64,000 nucleotides of DNA. Origin: Chloroflexota bacterium. GTDB lineage: Bacteria; Chloroflexota; Anaerolineae; UBA4142. Both the position numbers and the translations under genes were made by a program. The number at the start of each line of letters is the position of its first letter. Positions within the stretch are counted from its first letter, which is position 1. Below the pieces are notes generated by a model. It made no database searches. It was not told where the DNA came from and saw nothing but the letters and a program-made list of their open reading frames with translations. Shown piece after piece: positions 33,922 through 42,679 of the stretch. Where the stretch lies: positions 1-64,000 of the forward strand of contig JAMCRS010000438.1 of the NCBI GenBank assembly GCA_023380675.1, read 5' to 3'.

Positions 33922-35596
33922 CGAGGATATCCGCGGCGTATTTCCGCGCTGGATCATCGCCCGAGTCCAATAATCCGCGCAGCGGCTTGATTCGCAAGGA
34001 GCTGGGAATGCTCTTGAGGGCTTGGGCCGCGGCGGCGCGCACCTCCGGCTCACCCCTCTGCACCTCCACCACAAGCGCAGGCACCGCCTTGTCGGCGCCC
34101 ACGCGGCCTAACGCTCGGGCCGCCGCCGCCCGGGCTCGAGAATCCTCCTTCCCCGTGCGGCCTTCGCCTCGCAGGATCACGAGGAGCGGCTCGATCACCC
34201 GGCTGCTGAGCGACCCGCCCAGGGCTTCAATGGCCTTGCACCGGACGTCGGCATCCGGATCGCGGAGCTGTGGGAGCAAATAGTCGAGCGCATGGTCCGA
34301 GTGCAAGGATCCAAGCATTTGGACTGCACGGCCGCGGATGGCCGCGTCCCTGTCCTTCAAATGAGCCGACAGCTCATCCACCCCTGCGGGGTCATCCAGA
34401 TCGGCAAGAGTGTCCATAGCCTCTGCATTGCCATCCCAGGCGGACCGGGTCAGCTCTCTCAAGATCGAATCGCGCAGATCCGATCTCACGTCGCGTGCCT
34501 GTGCAACCACGCGTCCCGCAAACGCCCAATCTCTCCGCGCGGCCGCCTCCTGGATCAGTTCGGCGGCATCTCCGGATCCCGCGTAAAAGACAAGAACCTC
34601 CTGCCCTTGGCGCTCTTGCATTAACCCCGCGATAGGCACCTCCCCGGGCGCCTGCCGGAGCGCCCGCGCGGCAAAATAAGCCTGCCACAATTCGTGGGTG
34701 AACTCGACCGCGCGGTTTCTGCTCGCCCGCAAAAACCCGTGCCCTTTCGACAGAAAACTGTTGGATAGAGGCTCCCCGCGGAGGCAAGCGATTCCCAGCT
34801 CTTGAAATGTCTTGGCGTTCTCGTCAGACCCATCCAGAGTCCGGTCCACGTAGGCGTCGAAGAGTGCGGTGCGCGCAGCGGGCAGCGGACCGCCACTCTG
34901 CCCTATCTGCCACAGCAGCGTCAGCGTAAACGGGTTCGAGGTGAGCGAGCGGGGCACGCGGCTCGTTTTGAGCGCGTTGACAAATGTGTCCGCCCGGGCG
35001 CTATCTTGACCGCGAGCGAAAGTGAGAATATCGCCGTCGCCGAAAGCGGGCAGGCGGAACTCGGACAAGCCGGGGAGAGATGCTTTCGCCGTCGCCACCA
35101 TTCGCGTATCCGGGTATTGCCCGAGCCAAGTCTTGAGTGAGTCTTCGTCGAGGGCGTCGATGTCGTCGACGAGCAGGAGCATGCGGCCGGAAGCGAATGC
35201 ATTGCGAGACCACTCGCGCGGATATAGAGCCCTGAGAGCTTTGGTCAAATTGAGCGCCTCGAGAAAATCGGACGGCGCCGGCAGGGTGCCGGCGAGATCG
35301 CGCGCGGAGATGAAAACGGGAATCCGGGCAGATGCCGCGCCGGACAAGAAGGCCTGCGCGTGGCGCTTGGCCAGGTGCGCCAAAACCGCTGTCTTGCCCG
35401 TGCCCGCCGCTCCGGTGACGAGGACGCGAGGAGAACTCGCGAGCGCGGCGTCCAATCCGCGAATCGGAACCAAGGCCGTCTCGGGAATGCGCGCGCCGCC
35501 GGGCCAGGCGAGAAATCGAAAACGCGCCACGAGGTTTTCCGCATAGTTGTGCTCAAAGCGGCGCGCCGGGTCCAGCCATTGGTTGATAAAGGTCAT
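33911..35596 (-). CDS. NACHT/STAND-type NTPase with C-terminal HEAT repeats
   Basis: Starting at ATG 35596 (M-T-F-I-N-Q-W, preceded by AAAGGACGGAG), the 561-residue protein has Walker A G-A-A-G-T-G-K-T at 62-69, Walker B L-L-L-V-D-D-I-D at 140-147 and a NACHT-like helical region to about 300. The C-terminal part (about 395-555) consists of HEAT repeats (R-G-R-A-V-Q-M-L-G-S-L, V-R-C-K-A-I-E-A-L-G-G, R-A-A-A-A-R-A-L-G-R-V). STAND proteins of this build are signalling switches; some bacterial NACHT proteins sense phage. A clear promoter lies upstream, and two small membrane proteins follow on the same strand. A defence or envelope-stress role is speculation. Confidence 0.8.
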   Translation of the reverse strand: MTFINQWLDPARRFEHNYAENLVARFRFLAWPGGARIPETALVPIRGLDAALASSPRVLVTGAAGTGKTAVLAHLAKRHAQAFLSGAASARIPVFISARDLAGTLPAPSDFLEALNLTKALRALYPREWSRNAFASGRMLLLVDDIDALDEDSLKTWLGQYPDTRMVATAKASLPGLSEFRLPAFGDGDILTFARGQDSARADTFVNALKTSRVPRSLTSNPFTLTLLWQIGQSGGPLPAARTALFDAYVDRTLDGSDENAKTFQELGIACLRGEPLSNSFLSKGHGFLRASRNRAVEFTHELWQAYFAARALRQAPGEVPIAGLMQERQGQEVLVFYAGSGDAAELIQEAAARRDWAFAGRVVAQARDVRSDLRDSILRELTRSAWDGNAEAMDTLADLDDPAGVDELSAHLKDRDAAIRGRAVQMLGSLHSDHALDYLLPQLRDPDADVRCKAIEALGGSLSSRVIEPLLVILRGEGRTGKEDSRARAAAARALGRVGADKAVPALVVEVQRGEPEVRAAAAQALKSIPSSLRIKPLRGLLDSGDDPARKYAADILATC

Positions 35597-35616
35597 CTCC
35601 GTCCTTTCTGAATCGG

Positions 35617-35645
35617 ATTGTATCATATCCCGATTGAATATTCAA
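35617..35645 (-). promoter_or_regulatory. Promoter of the NACHT-HEAT gene
   Basis: Minus strand TTGAAT (35645-35640), 17-base spacer, TACAAT (35622-35617), 21 bases before the start codon; the leader would be short. Confidence 0.65.
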
Positions 35646-35709
35646 CCAGAGCTTTGGCCTTGATGTGTCCGCTCGAGTACCAGAGATTTAGGGCGTTTGT
35701 TTGGTTCTG

Positions 35710-35718
35710 TGGTATAAT
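35710..35718 (+). promoter_or_regulatory. Extended -10 promoter of the ParA-like gene
   Basis: TGG-TATAAT preceded by TG, 31 bases before ATG 35750. It is back to back with the NACHT promoter. Confidence 0.5.
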
Positions 35719-35749
35719 TCGAGTAGCCTACTCTCGCTGGGAAGCACCG

Positions 35750-36520
35750 ATGGGAACCGTGATCGCCATTGCCAACCAAAAGGGGGGCGTCGGCAAGACC
35801 ACCACCGCGATCAACCTCGGCGCGGCATTGGCGGAAAAGGGACAGTATACTCTCCTCCTCGATTGCGATCCGCAGGGAGCCCTCTCGATCGGGCTCGGAC
35901 TGCCCGCGTACGACCTGGACCTGACGCTCTACTCGGTCCTGACCGACAATCGTATCCCGATGGCCGCGGTCACTCACCATATCCGCCCGCATCTGGATCT
36001 CGTCCCATCGAATATCGACCTCGCCAGCGCGGAACTGCAGCTGGTCGCGATGATGGGACGCGAATTTGTCTTGCGCGACGCGCTGGCCAGCATCCGAGAT
36101 CGCTATCGTTTCGTCCTGATAGATTGCCCGCCCAGCCTGGGTCTGTTGGCGGTAAACGCTTTTGCGGCGGCCGACGAGATCCTGGTGCCCTTGCAGTGCG
36201 AATTCCTGGCGATGCGTGGATTGGATGCTCTTGTCGATACGATCGCGCGCATTCAGCGGCGGCTCAATCCTCAACTGAAATTGCTCGGCATTGTGCCTAC
36301 GCTCTATAACCCGCGCAAAGGCCACTCGCGCCAGATGCTAGAAAAGGTGCGGGCGACTTATCCGAACAAGGTGCTCGACATCATCATCAAAGAGAGTGTG
36401 CGCTTTGCCGAAGGCCCCGAGCAGCGCCGCACCATATTCGAACTGGACCGCAACAGCGATGGTGCGGCCGCCTATCGTGCCCTGGCAGAGGTAATCAGCA
36501 ATGGCCGACCGGCCGAGTAA
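35750..36520 (+). CDS. ParA/Soj-type ATPase
   Basis: The 256-residue ATPase has the deviant Walker A K-G-G-V-G-K-T-T-T (residues 11-19), the Walker A' D-C-D-P-Q-G and the Walker B D-C-P-P-S-L-G-L-L typical of chromosome-partition ParA/Soj. The end reads F-A-E-G-P-E-Q-R-R-T-I-F-E-L-D, a variant of the usual ParA C-terminus. No ParB gene or parS-like inverted repeat is nearby. Instead its 3' end overlaps, by 20 bases, the next gene for a membrane protein with a long Pro-rich cytoplasmic tail. This argues for a positioning ATPase working with that membrane protein. ATG 35750 is chosen because the ATPase fold starts there. Confidence 0.88.
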   Translation: MGTVIAIANQKGGVGKTTTAINLGAALAEKGQYTLLLDCDPQGALSIGLGLPAYDLDLTLYSVLTDNRIPMAAVTHHIRPHLDLVPSNIDLASAELQLVAMMGREFVLRDALASIRDRYRFVLIDCPPSLGLLAVNAFAAADEILVPLQCEFLAMRGLDALVDTIARIQRRLNPQLKLLGIVPTLYNPRKGHSRQMLEKVRATYPNKVLDIIIKESVRFAEGPEQRRTIFELDRNSDGAAAYRALAEVISNGRPAE

Positions 36521-37868
36521 CAAGCGCCAGCCCGGCGAAAAACAGGAACCGCCTCCCCCTGACCCGAAGCGGCGCCCGGTGGATACCCTCGTTGGCGACA
36601 GCGCGGCCGGGGGGAACTCGTCCTATATCGTCGAGCCGCCCCGGCCGGTCACCTCCGTCTCACCGCCTCCCGTCCGCGGCGCCCCCCGCCCCGCGCCCCC
36701 TCCTACAGGTGCTCCGGCCTCATCCAAGCCGAACCGTCCGGAGCGACCTGGCCGGTCCGGCTCCTCGGTGCCTTCCTTTGCTTTTGAACCGGCGAGCGAG
36801 CCTAAAGACGCTCGCTCCGATGATCCCGCTTCATCCGCCGGCACCACGGCACCGGCAGATCCTACAAACTATGTGACCGGTTATCCGGCCGCGACCCCCG
36901 AAACCGGACCGGACTCGATCCCGTCAAGCCCGGATTGGGGCGAATCCGGCGCGGGTTCGGGCCAAGCGGGGCCGGAATCGAGCCAATCAGGCTCGGATTG
37001 GGGCCAATCGGTCGTCGCCTCGGCTTCTTCTGATCCAATTGCGGCGCCGCCTGGCACGGCTCCCACTCTATCATCCAACCAACCGCCTGCAGCAAATACG
37101 GGCCAAGACTATGTCACATACGTCTCCAACGCGATTCACCAGTTGTATCAAGAGGTAAGCGACCAACTCGTCGATAGTCCCACCGTGGCAGAGTACTGCA
37201 TGAAGCTATTACACCAGGCACGGGATGCGTACGGCAAGGGAGACTATCCGACGGCCGAGTTTTATGTGGAATCGGTATATGCCAAGATGAAGCGGAGTGC
37301 GCGCAGCATGCAGTTGTCGCACAGTCCGGTGGTCTTTTTGCTGTGGTTCTGGGAACTCATCATGTTCGGATTCTGCGCCGCGCTGATCGTGCTCACCTAC
37401 ATTAATGATTTGACTGTATTTGCGCTTCCGATTGCACCCGAGTTTGTCGTGCTCGCACGCGCGGTCGCGTGGGGCGGCCTGGGCGGTGTCGTCGGCGCGA
37501 TGTACAATCTTCCCTGGTTCGTGCAATATCGCGAGTTTGACCCCGCCTACAGCATGAATTACTTTTCCCGTCCGCTCCAGGGATTGGTCATCGGCGGCCT
37601 GGTCTTTTTGATTTCGCAAGCAGGGATCTTTGCGGGGAACATTATCATACCGGGTGTATCGGGCGCGAATGGATCGGGCGAAATCCCCGTTGGCCCCGTC
37701 TTTTTGTATGTGCTCGCCGCGCTCGCCGGTTTCAAGCAAGAGTACGTGTACGAATTCCTAGACAATATACTCAAGTCGATTTTCCATTTGCCCGGCTTGC
37801 CGAGCGCCCTCACCATGCCGACGCCTACGGCGACCACCTCCTCATCGCTTCCCATGAGCGACCAGTAG
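36501..37868 (+). CDS. Membrane protein with long Pro/Ser-rich N-terminal region, ParA-coupled
   Basis: The 455-residue protein has a low-complexity N-terminal 200 residues (Pro, Ser, Gly; W-G-E-S/W-G-Q-S repeats). A helical stretch with V-A-E-Y-C-M-K-L-L-H-Q-A-R-D-A-Y-G-K-G-D-Y-like sequence at about 225-265 may be a TPR-like motif. Four membrane helices follow (about 278-435), with a G-G-L-G-G-V-V-G-A-M-Y glycine-rich turn. I do not recognise the family. AGAGG lies nine bases before ATG 36501, inside the ParA coding end, so translation is coupled. A disordered tail plus ParA pairing suggests a polar or patch-forming membrane scaffold, but that is inference. Confidence 0.6.
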   Translation: MADRPSNKRQPGEKQEPPPPDPKRRPVDTLVGDSAAGGNSSYIVEPPRPVTSVSPPPVRGAPRPAPPPTGAPASSKPNRPERPGRSGSSVPSFAFEPASEPKDARSDDPASSAGTTAPADPTNYVTGYPAATPETGPDSIPSSPDWGESGAGSGQAGPESSQSGSDWGQSVVASASSDPIAAPPGTAPTLSSNQPPAANTGQDYVTYVSNAIHQLYQEVSDQLVDSPTVAEYCMKLLHQARDAYGKGDYPTAEFYVESVYAKMKRSARSMQLSHSPVVFLLWFWELIMFGFCAALIVLTYINDLTVFALPIAPEFVVLARAVAWGGLGGVVGAMYNLPWFVQYREFDPAYSMNYFSRPLQGLVIGGLVFLISQAGIFAGNIIIPGVSGANGSGEIPVGPVFLYVLAALAGFKQEYVYEFLDNILKSIFHLPGLPSALTMPTPTATTSSSLPMSDQ

Positions 37869-37876
37869 ATAAATGG

Positions 37877-37908
37877 CTCCGCCCCGCAAAAAGCGGGGCG
37901 GAGTCTTA
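37877..37908 (+). terminator. Intrinsic terminator after the ParA pair
   Basis: CTCCGCCCCGC-AAAAA-GCGGGGCGGAG followed by TCTTATA; perfect 11-bp stem. Confidence 0.75.
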
Positions 37909-37962
37909 TAGGGGTGTGGGGGCAAAAATGTGTGCAACGTTCAAACAGCCGAGTGCATCATC

Positions 37963-38955
37963 TCAGGTAAGCTTGACCGGATGCAGACGCGGGTTGATCG
38001 TAATCCCCGGAATGCGCCCGCGCTTGGCAATCGGCTTGCCCTCTATCTCTTTGATGTCGCCGGTGAAGTCAATCGGCGGAGCCCCGCTGATCACGCTCCC
38101 AACCCCATACGCATCCACCGGCGCATTCGCCTCACGAAAGAACCGGACGCGTTCCAGGTCCACTCCGCCGCTGACGACAATCTTGACCTTCTGGAAACCC
38201 GCCTGATCAAGCCGGGCGCGTACTTCTTTGACCAGGTCCGGCGTCACCCGTCCGCGCTCGGTCGGCGTATCGAGCCGGATCCCCCACAGACGGCTGCCGA
38301 TCGCCTGGGCCACTCGGACGGCCTCTTCCGCCTCGTCGTGAAAAGTATCCACGAGCGCCACGCGGTTGATTTCCGGCGGCATCCACTTGTCGAATGCCTC
38401 CACCGCTCGAACCGTATCACCGAAGATAAGAACCATCGAGTGCGGAATCGTCCCCGAAGCTTCTTTGCCGGCCAAGCGGGTCCCCGCGGGGGTCGCGCCG
38501 GTGATGCACCCGCCCACAATGGCGGCGTATTCCATTTGCGGCGCGACACTCGGGTGGACGTGGCGGGCGCCGAAGGAAATGACCGGGACGGGCGCGGCCG
38601 CTTCTACAATGGTCCGTGCCTCCGTAGCCCAGCCGGACTCACTCGCCAACGTGCCCAGTATGACCGTCTCGTATAGGCCAAAGGCGGAATAGCGGTCGCG
38701 GATGCGAAGGACGATTTCCTTGGCGCTCATCGGGGCGCCTTCTTCCAGCGCCTCTACTCGCGCATTGGGCGCGGCCACCCTCAAGAGGTCCAACACTTCG
38801 TTCATGCCGCAGAGGATGCCCGAACGCCCGGGGAAAATCTCCATCGCCACGACTGGGTCCCGCCCCTCTTTCGCGAGGATGGTTAGGGTGCGAGAAAAAT
38901 AAACATCGGCTGTATCGCCGCTGAGAATGCCTTCCGGTATGTTCTTGTCAGTCAT
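37963..38955 (-). CDS. pncB: Nicotinate phosphoribosyltransferase family protein
   Basis: The 330-residue protein converts nicotinate and PRPP to nicotinate mononucleotide in NAD salvage. The type II PRTase barrel landmarks are visible: G-I-L-S-G-D-T-A-D-V-Y-F near the N-terminus, V-I-S-F-G-A-R-H-V-H-P (catalytic His loop), L-V-D-T-F-H-D-E, and the phosphate-binding V-V-S-G-G-V-D-L and Y-G-V-G-S-V-I-S-G-A. ATG 38955 (M-T-D-K-N-I) is preferred. The nicotinamidase gene ends upstream at 38994 on the same strand, 38 bases away, so both salvage steps are co-encoded. Confidence 0.9.
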   Translation of the reverse strand: MTDKNIPEGILSGDTADVYFSRTLTILAKEGRDPVVAMEIFPGRSGILCGMNEVLDLLRVAAPNARVEALEEGAPMSAKEIVLRIRDRYSAFGLYETVILGTLASESGWATEARTIVEAAAPVPVISFGARHVHPSVAPQMEYAAIVGGCITGATPAGTRLAGKEASGTIPHSMVLIFGDTVRAVEAFDKWMPPEINRVALVDTFHDEAEEAVRVAQAIGSRLWGIRLDTPTERGRVTPDLVKEVRARLDQAGFQKVKIVVSGGVDLERVRFFREANAPVDAYGVGSVISGAPPIDFTGDIKEIEGKPIAKRGRIPGITINPRLHPVKLT

Positions 38956-38993
38956 AATGTAACCAATGAGCGCGCACGCGAGCCGCTGCAAAA

Positions 38994-39692
38994 TCAGGTG
39001 ATGGCTCTGACGACCTGAATGCCGTTGAGCGCCATATGGTAAAGGAAAAACTCATGGATCAAGTCCGCATCGTGGGGCATGGCGCCGATCTTGGCGGCGG
39101 CGGCAACGCTCATATCGTAGGTATCCACGGCGTTCGCCGGAACGATCACGCGCCGGGTCCAGTCTCGCGCGTTGGCTCGCATCTTGATGTACATCGCCAG
39201 CTGATAGGTGCAGAGATCGGTGCAATCGCCGACCACGATGAACGTGTCGATATCCTGGTGGGTTTCGAGCCAACGGTTCAGCTCCGTGTCGACGGCGGGG
39301 TGGATCGAATTTTTCTTGACGATGAAAAACTCGCCCGCGAAGGGTAATTCGCGCAAGGCGCTCACCGTCTGCGCCTCGGACGTGCCGCGGACGCAATGGG
39401 GCGGAAAACTCTTAAATTCCGCCGCGTGTTCCGTGTGCGAATCTTGGACGAGGATAAAATTGCGAACGCCCAAGGCGTAGGCGTCTTTGAAAAGCTTGAC
39501 GACCGGCTCCACGAGGGCTCCCACGCGCGGGCTGGCGAGATTGCCCTCGTAACAGAAGCCATTGATCAGATCTTCAGAGCAAACGGCGGCACAGGCCGGG
39601 TCTTGGACTTGTTTCTTGAGATCAAAGTCCTTCAGCCCGGCATACCAATCATCCAGCCATTTTAGAAATGCGGCACGATTCTTGGTGGCCAT
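38994..39692 (-). CDS. pncA: Isochorismatase-family nicotinamidase
   Basis: The 232-residue cysteine hydrolase most probably converts nicotinamide to nicotinate. The family triad is apparent: Asp in S-E-D-L-I-N-G-F, Lys in F-I-V-K-K-N-S-I-H and Cys in V-G-D-C-T-D-L-C-T-Y. Its metal-site region contains D-S-H-T-E-H. It precedes the phosphoribosyltransferase gene in the same operon, supporting the nicotinamidase call over other isochorismatase-like activities. It is slightly longer than typical PncA because of an N-terminal helical extension (about 25 residues). Confidence 0.85.
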   Translation of the reverse strand: MATKNRAAFLKWLDDWYAGLKDFDLKKQVQDPACAAVCSEDLINGFCYEGNLASPRVGALVEPVVKLFKDAYALGVRNFILVQDSHTEHAAEFKSFPPHCVRGTSEAQTVSALRELPFAGEFFIVKKNSIHPAVDTELNRWLETHQDIDTFIVVGDCTDLCTYQLAMYIKMRANARDWTRRVIVPANAVDTYDMSVAAAAKIGAMPHDADLIHEFFLYHMALNGIQVVRAIT

Positions 39693-39761
39693 TCTTCCAC
39701 CTCCATGCTCCCACTGGCCTCACTCTCCCGAACCGACCGCGTTCAGAGGAGTGAGGCCAAG

Positions 39762-41042
39762 TCAATCGTTGACTCGTTCGACCTTGGCTCCAAGTTTTTG
39801 AAGTTTCTCTTCGATCCGTTCGTATCCACGATCGATCTGACCGATGTTGTTGATCACGCTTTGCCCGCGCGCGCCGAGTGCGGCGAGGAGCAGCGCCATC
39901 CCCGCGCGGATATCGGGCGACTCGAGCCGCTCGCCGTGTAGGCGGCTGGGCCCGACCACCACGGCGCGGTAAGGATCGCACAGGATGACGCGCGCGCCCA
40001 TATTCATCAGCTTGTCCACGAAGAACATGCGCCCTTCGAACATCTTTTCATGCATGAGAATCGTGCCGTCGCACTGGGTCGCCACCGTGAGCATGATGCT
40101 CATCAAATCGGAAGGAAACGCGGGCCAGGGTCCGTCGTCGATTTTGGGCACCTGATTGTGCAGGTCATCTTGGATCCGCAGACTTTGCTGTGCAGAAACG
40201 AAAACATCCGTCCCCCGCACCTGGCAGTGAATGCCGAGGCGCTCAAAGGCGAGGAACACCATCGGGAGATGTTCCGGGGCGGCGTTGCGGATCAACAGCT
40301 CGCCGCAAGTCATGGCGGCCAGACCGATAAAACTGCCGACCTCGATATAATCGGCGCCGACCACGAATTCGCCGCCATGCAGATGATCGACCCCTTCGAT
40401 GGTGAGCACGTGCGTGCCAATCCCTTGAATAGAGGCGCCCATCCGGTTCAAGAAACGCGCCAGGTCCTGGACGTGCGGTTCGCAGGCAGCGTTGCGTACA
40501 ATGGTCGTCCCTTTGGCGCGTGTCGCCGCCATCAGGACATTTTCCGTAGCGGTCACGCTGGCCTCGTCGAGAAAGACCTCGCGCCCGCGCAGCTCAGGGG
40601 CCCGCATATCAAAGCCGTCGTTCACGTGAATATCCACGCCGAGAGCATGCAGTGCACTCATGTGCGTGTCCACGCGCCGCCGCCCGATCACATCACCCCC
40701 CGGCGGGGGCAGCTTGACCTGGCCGGCCCGGGCGAGCATGGGGCCGGCGAGGAGGATGGAAGCACGGATTTGTGCACAGATTTCTCGATCGAGCTCCGTC
40801 CTCCGCACTTCGCGTGCTTGAAGAACCAAGTCGTGAGGTCCCAGTTCCTGCACCTCAACGCCCAGTCCTTTCAAGAGACCGAGCATGTCTTCCACGTCCC
40901 GGATGCGTGGAACATTCCGCAACGTGACCGGCTCATCGGTCAAGAGAGATGCCGCCAGAATCGGCAGAGCGGCGTTCTTGTTGCCACTCGGATAGACTGT
41001 ACCCCGTAATTGGGTTCCCCCCTCGATGATGAATTTATCCAA
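39762..41042 (-). CDS. murA: UDP-N-acetylglucosamine 1-carboxyvinyltransferase, Asp-type
   Basis: The 426-residue enzyme makes the first committed cell-wall precursor from UDP-GlcNAc and phosphoenolpyruvate. The N-terminal P-S-G-N-K-N-A-A-L-P is diagnostic. The catalytic loop reads P-P-G-G-D-V-I-G-R-R, with Asp at residue 117 where most bacteria have Cys (E. coli Cys115, the fosfomycin target). Asp-type MurA enzymes (Mycobacterium, Chlamydia, Borrelia) are intrinsically resistant to fosfomycin. The enzyme is otherwise complete through the final G-Y-E-R-I-E-E-K-L block. The cluster with pncA/pncB on the same strand has a 70-base gap. Confidence 0.96.
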   Translation of the reverse strand: MDKFIIEGGTQLRGTVYPSGNKNAALPILAASLLTDEPVTLRNVPRIRDVEDMLGLLKGLGVEVQELGPHDLVLQAREVRRTELDREICAQIRASILLAGPMLARAGQVKLPPPGGDVIGRRRVDTHMSALHALGVDIHVNDGFDMRAPELRGREVFLDEASVTATENVLMAATRAKGTTIVRNAACEPHVQDLARFLNRMGASIQGIGTHVLTIEGVDHLHGGEFVVGADYIEVGSFIGLAAMTCGELLIRNAAPEHLPMVFLAFERLGIHCQVRGTDVFVSAQQSLRIQDDLHNQVPKIDDGPWPAFPSDLMSIMLTVATQCDGTILMHEKMFEGRMFFVDKLMNMGARVILCDPYRAVVVGPSRLHGERLESPDIRAGMALLLAALGARGQSVINNIGQIDRGYERIEEKLQKLGAKVERVND

Positions 41043-41110
41043 AATCGACTCCAGGCAAGTGATTTATAGTGCATGTGCAAAGGTGAGGTAGGACGTGGTA
41101 GGAGCTAGTC

Positions 41111-41518
41111 TCACCGAATTCCCGTATCGATCGAGACGTTCAACGTGACGGTCATGCCGCTGGTGATCGTCACATCGGCGGGCAGGTCCCTCGCCCGGTC
41201 AACGCCGGAGGGCGCCAGACCTACGACGTAAGAGCCCGGCGCGAGGGTGACAGCATAATTCCCCTGGCCGTCGATCTTGACCCGCTGAACCACGGTCTTG
41301 CCATCCCCCTGGTAAACGACCAACTGGCGCGCGGCATAGACCTGGGGAGGCACCGTCGGAGTCGGCACGCCGACCCGTTCCACCGGCGTCAAAGGTCCGA
41401 TGGTTACATGTCCTTCCAAATGGCCTGGCGCAACCACTCCCGGCGCCACTCCTGTCAAGTTAGGCGGCTGGCAAGCCGCCAATCCGAGCAAGATAAAGAG
41501 GGCAAGGAAATACCGCAT
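41111..41518 (-). CDS. Small lipoprotein with carboxypeptidase-regulatory-like domain
   Basis: Starting at ATG 41518 (M-R-Y-F-L-A-L-F), the 135-residue protein has a lipoprotein signal with lipobox L-A-A-C (Cys about 17) and a single beta-sandwich domain (about 35-132; G-H-V-T-I-G-P-L, Y-A-V-T-L-A-P-G-S-Y-V-V-G-L-A). This resembles an SpaA/CarboxypepD_reg surface domain. It follows ychF by 12 bases on the same strand and may be transcribed with it. The function is unknown; a wall- or surface-exposed accessory protein is likely. Confidence 0.75.
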   Translation of the reverse strand: MRYFLALFILLGLAACQPPNLTGVAPGVVAPGHLEGHVTIGPLTPVERVGVPTPTVPPQVYAARQLVVYQGDGKTVVQRVKIDGQGNYAVTLAPGSYVVGLAPSGVDRARDLPADVTITSGMTVTLNVSIDTGIR

Positions 41519-41530
41519 GGTGAGCAAGCC

Positions 41531-42628
41531 CTAGACGTTGAATCGGAAATGCATCAGATCGCCATCGTGCACGATATAATCCCGGCCTTCCAAGCGGAGT
41601 AAACCACGCTCGCGTGCCGTCGCGAGCGAGCCGATCGCGAGCAATTCCTCACAGCTGATCACCTCGGCGCGAATAAACCCACGTGCCATGTCGGTATGCA
41701 CCGTGCCGGCGGCGTCGATCGCCGTGCTCCCTTGTTTCAGCGTCCACGCTCGCAATTCCTTGCCGCCGGTGGCGGTGAAGAACGTGATCAGATCGAGAAG
41801 CTCGCAGGCCGAGTGGACCACACGCTGCAAGCTCGATTCGGCCAATCCGAGCGCCTGCCGATATTGGTCCGCCTCCTCAGCCGACCATTCGGTAAGGTCC
41901 ATCTCACATGCCGCACAGACGACCATCGCATGTGCCTGTGCACGACGGGCGACTGCCGCCACTTGGGCAGCCAATGGACCGCCTCCGGGCATATCTCCTT
42001 CTCCGACATTCGCCACGAACAAGAGCGGTTTGGCCGTCAAGAGCTGGAGGGGACGCATTAGAGCGAGGTCCGCTTCGCTCATTTCAAGGGTCCGGACAGG
42101 GTGGCCGGCCGCCAGGTGCTCGCGCACCCGGTCGAGAAGCTGCAGTTCGCCCGCGAATTCCTTTTTGCCTGCTTTGGACGCCGTGCGAACCTTTTCCTGG
42201 TGCTTTTCGACCGTTTCCAAGTCGGCGAGGGCCAGTTCCAGCTCGAGCGTTGCAATGTCCGTGCGCGGCTCCAGCTCGGTCGAGACATGCGGGATATCGG
42301 GATTGTGAAAGCAGCGAACGACGACAGCAATGGCATCGACGTTGCGAATGTGGCCGAGGAACTGATTCCCCAGCCCCTCCCCTTTGTGGGCATCCTGGAC
42401 GAGACCCGCAATATCGACAACCTCGAGCGTGGTGGGTGTGATTTTTTCGGGGTGAATCAGGTTGGCGAGCGCATCCAAGCGCGGGTCGGGTACCGTGACC
42501 ACGCCGACATGAGGCTCAATTGTGGTGAAGGGGTAGGGAGCCACGGCGGCACGGGCACGCGTCAGCGCGTTAAAGAGAGTCGACTTGCCGGCGTTTGGAA
42601 GACCAACGAGGCCAAGCTGAAGTGCCAT
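41531..42628 (-). CDS. ychF: Ribosome-binding ATPase YchF/OLA1
   Basis: The 365-residue Obg-family ATPase has G1 G-L-P-N-A-G-K-S-T, switch I Y-P-F-T-T-I-E-P, the G3 D-I-A-G-L-V and the YchF-type F-V-A-N-V-G-E in place of NKxD, which gives ATP preference. A coiled-coil insertion (about 130-180) and the C-terminal TGS domain (about 280-365; F-F-T-A-T-G-G-K-E-L-R-A-W) are complete. It binds ribosomes and redox or stress signals. ATG 42628 (M-A-L-Q-L-G-L-V-G) follows GGAGGAG; the frame remains open much further upstream but that part is not coding. Confidence 0.96.
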   Translation of the reverse strand: MALQLGLVGLPNAGKSTLFNALTRARAAVAPYPFTTIEPHVGVVTVPDPRLDALANLIHPEKITPTTLEVVDIAGLVQDAHKGEGLGNQFLGHIRNVDAIAVVVRCFHNPDIPHVSTELEPRTDIATLELELALADLETVEKHQEKVRTASKAGKKEFAGELQLLDRVREHLAAGHPVRTLEMSEADLALMRPLQLLTAKPLLFVANVGEGDMPGGGPLAAQVAAVARRAQAHAMVVCAACEMDLTEWSAEEADQYRQALGLAESSLQRVVHSACELLDLITFFTATGGKELRAWTLKQGSTAIDAAGTVHTDMARGFIRAEVISCEELLAIGSLATARERGLLRLEGRDYIVHDGDLMHFRFNV

Positions 42629-42670
42629 CGTTTCTCCTCCTCTCAGAGCCGCCTGAACAGGTTCAAAATA

Positions 42671-42679
42671 ATTATAACA
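42671..42679 (-). promoter_or_regulatory. Extended -10 promoter of ychF
   Basis: Minus strand TGT-TATAAT, about 45 bases before the ychF start codon. Confidence 0.45.

Noticed and set aside
35618..35749. 44-residue N-terminal extension of the ParA-like protein
   Set aside because: It would begin upstream of the visible -10 element at 35713, so the transcript cannot contain it; ATG 35750 gives a standard ParA start.
40050..41009. 319-codon open frame opposite murA
   Set aside because: Antisense shadow; murA is unmistakable on the minus strand.
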